A stretch of 64,000 nucleotides of DNA from Methanomassiliicoccales archaeon (GTDB lineage Archaea; Thermoplasmatota; Thermoplasmata; RBG-16-68-12; SOIM01). Positions 51,652 to 57,784 of this stretch are shown here, piece by piece. Below the pieces are notes generated by a model that did no database searches, was not told the DNA's origin, and saw only the letters and a program-made list of their open reading frames with translations. Position 1 is the stretch's first letter. Each line of letters starts with the position of its first letter. A program made the translations under genes and the position numbers. The stretch lies in assembly GCA_004377185.1 (NCBI GenBank), contig SOIM01000012.1, forward strand, positions 62,001 through 126,000, written 5' to 3'.

Positions 51652-52439
51652 TGGCTGCGTTGGATTTCGTTGAGCGTCTGGTTCGCTCGTTGGATGACTC
51701 AATGAAAGATCTGACAGAAGGGCTCAGCCGTGTTGGGATATCCTTTTCAGGTGGTTTGGATAGTTCAATAATCGCAACACTTGCTTCCAAGTACACCAAC
51801 CCAAGACTGTATGTTGTGGGGGTGGAAGGGAGTCCTGACATACTCAATGCCCGCTCTGCCTCGGAGACACTGAATCTCCCTCTTGTCGAATCAATCCTGA
51901 CGGAGGATGCGGTCAGGGACATGATTCCCGAAGTCGTCCAGATCATCAGGACCAAGAACCCTGTTCTCGTATCCTACAAGCTGCCCGAATATTCAGTCTC
52001 AGAAGTTGCAGAGGAGAAGGTAATCCTCCTGGGAAACGGTGCAGACGAGCTTTTCGGAGGCTATTCCCGATACACCAAGATGAGACCAGATGAACTAAGG
52101 AATGCCATGGAATCCGACCTGACAGAACTCCTGATGAACGAAATACCAATGGACAACAGGATCGCTCGCCTCTCCGGCAAGATATTCGAGTATCCCTTTC
52201 TCTCCGCGGGTGTGGTGGAAGTTGCGATGGACACTCCGCTAGAGTTGAAAGTCAAAGGGGAAGAAAGGAAGATAGTCTTGAGGGGAGCGGGGAAGAGGCT
52301 TCTCCTCTCGGATGAGATATGGACGAGAAAGAAGAGGGCAGTGCAATACGGAAGCGGAACCATCAAACTGATGAGAAGAGTGGCAAAGGCCCATGGCCTG
52401 TCAATAAGTCAATATCTTGACCAACTTACAAGCTTTTGA
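51651..52439 (+). CDS. asparagine-synthetase-like ATP-pyrophosphatase without glutaminase domain
   Basis: The 262-residue protein matches only the C-terminal synthetase half of AsnB. The PP-loop SFSGGLDSSI is at residues ~31-40, LYVVGVEGSPD follows, and the conserved GNGADELFGGYSRYTKM and a C-terminal KKRAVQYGSG segment are present. The N-terminal Cys-dependent glutaminase domain is missing. It would therefore have to use free ammonia or another amine, and might act on a different carboxylate or on a tRNA base. Its start overlaps the glyS stop by one base, so translation is coupled. Confidence 0.83.
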   Translation: MAALDFVERLVRSLDDSMKDLTEGLSRVGISFSGGLDSSIIATLASKYTNPRLYVVGVEGSPDILNARSASETLNLPLVESILTEDAVRDMIPEVVQIIRTKNPVLVSYKLPEYSVSEVAEEKVILLGNGADELFGGYSRYTKMRPDELRNAMESDLTELLMNEIPMDNRIARLSGKIFEYPFLSAGVVEVAMDTPLELKVKGEERKIVLRGAGKRLLLSDEIWTRKKRAVQYGSGTIKLMRRVAKAHGLSISQYLDQLTSF

Positions 52440-52498
52440 ACGTTCGGTCATGCTGCGCGCCTATTCCGCGGTATCATCAATGATTATTGGGTCGAAAT

Positions 52499-52508
52499 CG
52501 TTAATACC
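52499..52508 (+). promoter_or_regulatory. TATA box of the TPR gene
   Basis: CGTTAATACC lies 23-32 bp before the ATG at 52531 and predicts a leaderless mRNA. This supports 52531 over an upstream in-frame start at 52417. Confidence 0.5.
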
Positions 52509-52530
52509 GAATTCGAAGAGTAATAATCGA

Positions 52531-52803
52531 ATGGCTCGTTCTAAGAAGATGTCCGAGGATGCCAAGGCACTCTGGCTGCTGGGGGTATGTCAGAGAAGGC
52601 TGAAGGAGAATCCCAAAGACGTTGATGCTCTTTTTTGCAAGGGTGTTGCCTTGGCGAAAATGGGGAAGTACAAAGAGTCGATCATCCACCTGAACAGGGT
52701 CACTCTTTTGAGTCCAAAGTATCCAGGCATCGACCTTTTCAAATCAAGAGTGTATGAGGCTCTTGAACAGAAGGTCAGTTCCATACTGGACTCAGGGAAG
52801 TGA
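52531..52803 (+). CDS. small TPR protein
   Basis: The 90-residue protein holds about two tetratricopeptide units (ALWLLGVCQRRLKENPKDVDALF and CKGVALAKMGKYKESIIHLNRVTLL). Such short TPR proteins mediate protein contacts. The leaderless start is supported by the TATA position. It precedes a DUF835 gene that has its own TATA box. Confidence 0.8.
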   Translation: MARSKKMSEDAKALWLLGVCQRRLKENPKDVDALFCKGVALAKMGKYKESIIHLNRVTLLSPKYPGIDLFKSRVYEALEQKVSSILDSGK

Positions 52804-52934
52804 GTGGGGAACGTTGGAACGCTCGCGCGTGGTCTTCTTGAGTTCGTGAGTCGAGTAGAGCCTTCCGCAGACTTGGAGAAAATCACGAACCAGATGTCTG
52901 GAGGATTATCAACTTCGATAACGAAAGAAGAATT

Positions 52935-52945
52935 GGTTTATAGCC
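52935..52945 (+). promoter_or_regulatory. TATA box of the DUF835 gene
   Basis: GGTTTATAGCC lies 31-41 bp before the ATG at 52976, giving a leader of only a few nucleotides. Confidence 0.5.
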
Positions 52946-52975
52946 CAACCATTTTGAGAGTAGTGAGTCGAATCC

Positions 52976-53632
52976 ATGTTCTCTGACCAAGAATCTGGGA
53001 AAAGGAACGGGACCCGTTGCGCCCCGTCGACAGACAGTGGTGATCAGGCACGAGCACACGCCCTGGATAGGAGTGGGCCGCTTATCAACAGAGAACCTTT
53101 GGCGGATAAGAAAGCCACTGCAAGTGAACTCCCAGATGTTGAGAAATCCTCTATGTATCTTGTAGAAGAGGAAAGATCGGAGAAATCGTATGAGCTATTC
53201 GAGAAATCCCTTGCCAGGGGGCTTCCTGGCCTCTGTGCGACACGTGTCTACCCCGAGATCTTGAGAAAGAGATATGACTTTGGCGATTGCGCCATGCTCT
53301 GGCTTTCAAACGCAGGAAAGGAGGATTCCATCAGGCCCCGTGATCTGGAAAGGCTCAGCCTGCTCCTGGAACAGTTCATTTCGACAAGAAAAGGGGTTGT
53401 TCTCGTTGACGGCATAGAATACCTAATCACAAACAACGATTTCGTGACCGTCCTCAGACTAATTCAGAGCTTGAGGGACCAGATTGCGATGAATCTGGCC
53501 ATTATGATAATCTCCCTCAACCCTTCTACCCTTGGGTTCCAGGAACTGAATCTGCTGGAACGGGAAATGGATTCCATCCTGAGGATGTGCTCTCCGACCA
53601 CACATGGCCAGCAAGATTTTCAAGGTCGATAA
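52976..53632 (+). CDS. stand-alone DUF835 protein
   Basis: The 218-residue protein has about 65 variable N-terminal residues and a DUF835 domain from YLVEEERSEKSYELFEKSL to the end. Family landmarks are LWLSNAG, VVLVDGIEYLITNNDF, and IISLNPSTLGFQELNLLERE. The domain looks like a degenerate RecA/KaiC fold without a P-loop and is common in euryarchaea. It is the same domain that ends the DnaA-like protein at 39539-41605. Its function is not established; a protein-interaction or signalling role is likely. A Ras-like GTPase gene lies 0.5 kb downstream. Confidence 0.85.
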   Translation: MFSDQESGKRNGTRCAPSTDSGDQARAHALDRSGPLINREPLADKKATASELPDVEKSSMYLVEEERSEKSYELFEKSLARGLPGLCATRVYPEILRKRYDFGDCAMLWLSNAGKEDSIRPRDLERLSLLLEQFISTRKGVVLVDGIEYLITNNDFVTVLRLIQSLRDQIAMNLAIMIISLNPSTLGFQELNLLEREMDSILRMCSPTTHGQQDFQGR

Positions 53633-53643
53633 TTACCGAAAAA

Positions 53644-53652
53644 GGTTTATGT
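53644..53652 (+). promoter_or_regulatory. TATA box of the 135-residue protein gene
   Basis: GGTTTATGT lies about 26 bp before the ATG at 53678, giving a leaderless mRNA and excluding the in-frame GTG at 53654. Confidence 0.45.
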
Positions 53653-53677
53653 TGTGGAAGCAAGATTCGAAAAGAGA

Positions 53678-54085
53678 ATGAGTCACATGTTGCGTGAGGT
53701 ACAAGACATCATTGACTACGACTTCCTCAACCAGAAACTGGATGTTCCAGTGAAGCTGGACATCCTATTCTATGAGCTGGATAGGGTGGAGAAGACCCTC
53801 GAGGTGGAGGGAACTCCTTACGTTTTCCTTGACCCTGCCGAGGCTGACATCTCCCCCGAGGGAGGTAGGAGGAAGTTCCAGCAACATGAGAAATGGATTA
53901 GGGAGAAGCTTTCCAGGGAGGAAGTGACCTCATCAGTACCTGAAGAGTCCGATACATTGAACGAACTGTACGACTTCCTGATCGATAGCCTGTGGAGGGA
54001 CGACATCCACGCGATGATAATCCTCACTCTGGCTCAGATAGTGATAGTCAAAGGCCTTAATCGATATTGTCAGCCCAATAACTAG
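53678..54085 (+). CDS. hypothetical protein beside the Ras-like GTPase gene
   Basis: The 135-residue soluble protein is mainly helical, with acidic stretches (LDILFYELDRVEKTLEVEG, PYVFLDPAEADISPEGG, LYDFLIDSLWRDD). No known family was recognised. It has its own TATA box and lies between the DUF835 and GTPase genes on the same strand, so a functional link to them is possible but unproven. Confidence 0.7.
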   Translation: MSHMLREVQDIIDYDFLNQKLDVPVKLDILFYELDRVEKTLEVEGTPYVFLDPAEADISPEGGRRKFQQHEKWIREKLSREEVTSSVPEESDTLNELYDFLIDSLWRDDIHAMIILTLAQIVIVKGLNRYCQPNN

Positions 54086-54132
54086 TCAGGCCGAAAGTTC
54101 AAGTTTTTCATTTTTGAGATTGGCGCATAAAG

Positions 54133-54143
54133 GGTTATAAGCC
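54133..54143 (+). promoter_or_regulatory. TATA box of the Ras-like GTPase gene
   Basis: GGTTATAAGCC is about 20-30 bp before the ATG at 54161. Transcription would start close to that codon, so either ATG 54161 (leaderless) or ATG 54176 could be used. Confidence 0.5.
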
Positions 54144-54160
54144 TGAAGTTTGTTGAAATC

Positions 54161-54991
54161 ATGCCGTGGGAGTCCATGTCTGAATATGTCAAGAAGAAGA
54201 TACTGCTCTTGGGTGATGGAGCGGTCGGAAAGACCTCCTTGATCCGAAGGTTCGTGGTTGACAAGTTCAGTGATGACTACATAGCCACCATAGGGACGAA
54301 AGTGACCAAGAAAGATGTTAGACTGAAAGCCCATGGAGAGGAGTACTTCATCACTCTCATGATATGGGATGTTCTGGGGCAGAGAGGATATTCGGCAGTG
54401 CAAGCCAGCAGTTTCAGGGGCTCTCAAGGAGCAATGATGGTTTACGACCTTACAAGACCGGATACCCTCAAGTCCCTGGAGGAGTACTGGATCCCCCAAA
54501 TACACGAATCAGTAGGCAAGATTCCTATTGCAATAGTTGGAAACAAGGTTGACCTCATCGACAGGATAAGACCTTACGAAGAGGAAGCCAAAGAATTCTC
54601 GGCCGCATATGAATCGGTCTCATACCTCAGCAGTGCAAAATCAGGAGAGAACGTGGAGAAGATCTTCCGTGTGATCGGCAAGGAGGTCTTGGAGGAGAGG
54701 AGGATAGAAGAGGCGGGGAAGTCCGTAGAAGTGGAGGTACCTCCTTCGATAGTCCAGGCCTCTGACAAGATCATCATGGACTTCTGCAATCAGTTCGGTG
54801 GCATTCAAGCTGGTATGCCGATTGTCAGGGAGCAGTTCATAAAGGCTGGAGTTAACATAAAGAGTCCGACCAAAGAGGGTCTGATCAAGGCGGTCAACAA
54901 GTTGGCCGAGGTCGAGAAAATAGTCAAGGACCCTCAGACAGTGACATTGAACAAGAACCGGAGATTGGCATTGATCAGGGATGCCAGATAG
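54161..54991 (+). CDS. Ras/Rab-like small GTPase with C-terminal extension
   Basis: The 276-residue protein has all five G motifs: P-loop GDGAVGKTS (residues ~18-26), the switch I Thr region IGTKVTKKDV, the G3 WDVLGQ, the G4 GNKVDL and the G5 SSAKSG. The G domain ends near residue 180 and a ~90-residue helical extension follows (DFCNQFGGIQAGMPIVREQF...), with no lipid-modification Cys motif. It resembles the Rab-like GTPases found sporadically in archaea. Partners and pathway are unknown. ATG 54176 is an alternative start. Confidence 0.9.
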   Translation: MPWESMSEYVKKKILLLGDGAVGKTSLIRRFVVDKFSDDYIATIGTKVTKKDVRLKAHGEEYFITLMIWDVLGQRGYSAVQASSFRGSQGAMMVYDLTRPDTLKSLEEYWIPQIHESVGKIPIAIVGNKVDLIDRIRPYEEEAKEFSAAYESVSYLSSAKSGENVEKIFRVIGKEVLEERRIEEAGKSVEVEVPPSIVQASDKIIMDFCNQFGGIQAGMPIVREQFIKAGVNIKSPTKEGLIKAVNKLAEVEKIVKDPQTVTLNKNRRLALIRDAR

Positions 54992-54999
54992 ACCTGGCG

Positions 55000-56550
55000 T
55001 TAGCTCATTCTTACAAGGGGTTTTGTCATATAGGGCGCTTCAAGAGAATAGTCCAGCTTTCTGTAATAGTACCTGGCCCCAACGCCACTGGTTACCGATA
55101 TCTTATCCAATTCCCACTCTTCTGCTGCAATTCTCTCACACTCTCCCAACAACTTCTTTCCGAAACCTCTGTGCTGCCATCTTTCCCCCGATGGTTCATC
55201 AATGGGTGCGACCTCTCCGAGGACCTTCAGCTCTCTCACTCTCGCCAATCCATCTGATCTTCTTAATCTTGCGTAGGCCACGAGACCATTTGTTCTTTCT
55301 TCTGTGAAGGAAAGGAAGACCTCAGTACCTCCCGAGGCTTCATACTCGGTCCTCTTCATCCCTATTTTCGCATCACTGGCCGATATTCCCCCATTGATCC
55401 TGCCGATCTCTCGACATCTGATGCAGTTACACCCTTCATTCTTATCCTTCAGCAGCTTCTGGGCAAGAAGCCTTATGTCCCCCTTTCGGACACCGTCCAC
55501 TATTAGGGGAGCGGGTATGTCCCTCTGGATTCTCTGTATCCTGACCCATTCAGGTATGATTCTCTTTATGTCTGCAAGAAGCTCGGCAACCTCTTCCTCA
55601 TGGTAGGGTGTGAATTCCCCTGCTTGCCAGCTTTTGTAGAGTTTCGTCCCCTCAATCACCAGCGTCGGATAGATCTTTATCATGTCTGGTTTGTAATCAT
55701 CGTTGGTGAAGATTTCGCGAAAGGACGCCAGGTCTTTCTCATATGAGGACCCCGGCAGTCCCGGCATCATGTGATAACAGACCTTCAACCCTCTGTCCTT
55801 TGCCAGTTTGGTGGCTGTCTTCGTCTCGCCAGTGCCGTGCCCTCTGTCCACTCCCTGGAGTATATGATCGTCAGTGATCTGAGCACCAAGCTCCACTCGG
55901 GTCGCACCCAGTGCCATCGAATGGTCCGCTTCCTTTCTCCCAAAGCAGTCAGGTCGCGTTTCGATGGTCAGACCGATACATCTTGACTCGGCCTTCTCGT
56001 TAAGCGATTGAGCATCCCTCAGAGTTCTGGAATCTCTTCCGTTCATTCCGTCCAGGCATCTCTTCACGAACCATGTTCTATAGCGGGGGTCGAAGGTTGT
56101 AAAGGTCCCACCCATCACAATCACGTCCACCTTGTCCACTGAGTGCCCGGTGGCCTTCAACTGCTCCAATCTCGCAACCATCTGACGATATGGATCGAAA
56201 TCATTCTGGATTGCCCTTAGGGCAGCAGGTTCCCTTCCAGTGTAGGATTGCGGTGTGCCGGACTCCACGCCACCGGGACAGTAGGAACATTTCCCATGGG
56301 GGCATGGATTGGGTCTTGTCATGACAGCTACCACAGCCACCCCTGAAAGCGTTCTTGAGGGCTTGGTCCTCAAAAGGAAGAGCACTTGGTTCTTCATTCT
56401 CTCGGGGCAACTAGCGAGAATCTCCGAATTTGTTGGGAGCTGTTCCAGACCGTATTTCTTGCAGAGACGGACCTTTGCCCTTTGGAGCTGATCCGGGGTA
56501 CTTATTTCCCCTGAAACGATGGATTGGATGATATCCTCACTGAGTTCCAC
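55000..56550 (-). CDS. elp3: Elp3-type tRNA wobble-uridine modification enzyme
   Basis: About 516 residues. An N-terminal helical region leads to a radical SAM domain with cluster motif C-x4-C-x2-C (CPHGKCSYCPGG) and then a C-terminal acetyltransferase domain (GFGKKLLGECERIA). Archaeal Elp3 alone can start cm5U formation at tRNA position 34. The MGGTFTTFD, TIETRPD and CYHMMPGLPGSSYEKD motifs are present. The frame reaches a TTG at 56565, but a TATA box at 56569-56579 places transcription near 56550, so the GTG at 56550 is preferred (leaderless). Confidence 0.95.
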   Translation of the reverse strand: MELSEDIIQSIVSGEISTPDQLQRAKVRLCKKYGLEQLPTNSEILASCPERMKNQVLFLLRTKPSRTLSGVAVVAVMTRPNPCPHGKCSYCPGGVESGTPQSYTGREPAALRAIQNDFDPYRQMVARLEQLKATGHSVDKVDVIVMGGTFTTFDPRYRTWFVKRCLDGMNGRDSRTLRDAQSLNEKAESRCIGLTIETRPDCFGRKEADHSMALGATRVELGAQITDDHILQGVDRGHGTGETKTATKLAKDRGLKVCYHMMPGLPGSSYEKDLASFREIFTNDDYKPDMIKIYPTLVIEGTKLYKSWQAGEFTPYHEEEVAELLADIKRIIPEWVRIQRIQRDIPAPLIVDGVRKGDIRLLAQKLLKDKNEGCNCIRCREIGRINGGISASDAKIGMKRTEYEASGGTEVFLSFTEERTNGLVAYARLRRSDGLARVRELKVLGEVAPIDEPSGERWQHRGFGKKLLGECERIAAEEWELDKISVTSGVGARYYYRKLDYSLEAPYMTKPLVRMS

Positions 56551-56601
56551 GTTCTCTTCAACCAAATCAAAATATTAAGAACTGTTGGTAAGACCCTCGG
56601 C

Positions 56602-56913
56602 CTATCCGAACATCATCCCCTCGTAATCGTTCTTCTCGGGCATCTTCTTTCCTTTCTGTTTAAACCTTTTTCTTTGAGTTGCTTTGCGACCCACGAAAGC
56701 GAAGTCCGAACGTAATAGCCTCACAAATGTCTTGTCAGGAAGTTCCTCGAATTCCAGTATGCCTCTGGACTGAAGGGCCTTCAGGGTCCTCTTAAGGATG
56801 CCGGAAGAAATCTTCAGCTCCCACTGCAGGTCGGATGTCGTGACTGGATAGGTCTCAAGCAGGATGCGGAGTATTCTCGCCTCCAAGGAATCGGATTCTA
56901 TCTCTATCGGCAT
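56602..56913 (-). CDS. winged-helix protein, third gene of small operon
   Basis: The 103-residue protein has a winged helix-turn-helix at residues ~8-65 (ARILRILLETYPVTTSDLQWELKISSGILKRTLKALQSRGILEFEE) and a basic tail (GRKATQRKRFKQKGKKMP). It probably binds DNA. It lies 10 bp downstream of the 92-residue gene, in the same direction. Confidence 0.75.
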   Translation of the reverse strand: MPIEIESDSLEARILRILLETYPVTTSDLQWELKISSGILKRTLKALQSRGILEFEELPDKTFVRLLRSDFAFVGRKATQRKRFKQKGKKMPEKNDYEGMMFG

Positions 56914-56923
56914 GGAACGTCCT

Positions 56924-57202
56924 TCAGATGTACATTCGGCTGGGTTCCTCTCGCTTCTTCCCTTCCTCCGCGGCTTCTACAACATCTATGGCTAGAATCA
57001 TATGGGTCGGGATTATTCTCCTCCGGCCGGCCATCTCCTTGTGAGACTCATCCAGAAGGATTACGATAGCCTCATCATGCCCTATGACGGTGTATCCTTC
57101 GAACGTCCCGTGGGACAACAGCGGTTTCTCCCTAGTCTCCAGAGACTTCATCCGGTATTTCGACCCTTTTGTAAGCACAAAGTCCTTCTTTTCTCCATCC
57201 AT
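56924..57202 (-). CDS. small beta-rich protein, possibly Sm-like
   Basis: The 92-residue protein contains a central beta-rich stretch (LSHGTFEGYTVIGHDEAIVILLD ... GRRRIIPTHMILAIDVVEA). The pattern of short strands with Gly at turns recalls Sm/LSm barrels, but the match is weak and no motif proves RNA binding. The start ATG at 57202 lies 5 bp after the stop of the upstream regulator gene; the longer upstream frame overlaps that gene and is rejected. Confidence 0.65.
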   Translation of the reverse strand: MDGEKKDFVLTKGSKYRMKSLETREKPLLSHGTFEGYTVIGHDEAIVILLDESHKEMAGRRRIIPTHMILAIDVVEAAEEGKKREEPSRMYI

Positions 57203-57207
57203 GCTAA

Positions 57208-57666
57208 TCACCTCTTCTTCCTTTCGCAGAGCTTCTGTATGTGTTCCACTGTCATCCTGTAGTTCTCCATAGCCACATCCACGTGAGCTTCCACAAAATT
57301 CCACGCCTTTGCCAGATTCCCGTATCTTATCCTGTACCCCTTTTTCCGCTCCTTGCCGTCCCTGACCTCAAGGTCCTCGATTATGTCCATGCCTTTCAGT
57401 TTGTTTATGTGGCGATAGATGGTGGGTTTCGTGGTCTTGAGCTTGGTCGAGAGCTGTTCTACCGTCCAGCCCTTTTCCATTCTATCGAAGAAACATTCCA
57501 TCAAGAGACGATACGGAACGCTTTCCTTTATCGTCCTGGCATCAGTCTTTGGGTCGTATCCTTTCGGGAAGTATCCGATCTGATTCAGGAATTGGATTGC
57601 CACTTCGTCCCGGTCCTTGATGGGGGTCAAAGGGGTATTGCTGACTACTGTGATTTCAAATGCCAT
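57208..57666 (-). CDS. winged-helix transcriptional regulator
   Basis: The 152-residue protein has an ArsR/MarR-type winged helix at residues ~50-110 (MEKGWTVEQLSTKLKTTKPTIYRHINKLKGMDIIEDLEV...GYRIRYGN) and a C-terminal helix that may dimerise. It is the first gene of a three-gene operon. A TATA-like region lies at about 57692-57706 on the minus strand. Target genes are unknown. Confidence 0.82.
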   Translation of the reverse strand: MAFEITVVSNTPLTPIKDRDEVAIQFLNQIGYFPKGYDPKTDARTIKESVPYRLLMECFFDRMEKGWTVEQLSTKLKTTKPTIYRHINKLKGMDIIEDLEVRDGKERKKGYRIRYGNLAKAWNFVEAHVDVAMENYRMTVEHIQKLCERKKR

Positions 57667-57784
57667 TTCCTACTCTCCATTACTGAAAGCACTTTAACTA
57701 GTTATTAGTTTTGATTTCCTTTTCTAGGTGGGGGGGCAAATCGACTAGCTTTCCCCTTATCTCTGAATGGACCGTGTTTCCCCA

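Noticed and set aside
52804-52986. 60-residue frame between the TPR and DUF835 genes
   Set aside because: It has no recognisable motif and contains the TATA box of the DUF835 gene, which its end overlaps.
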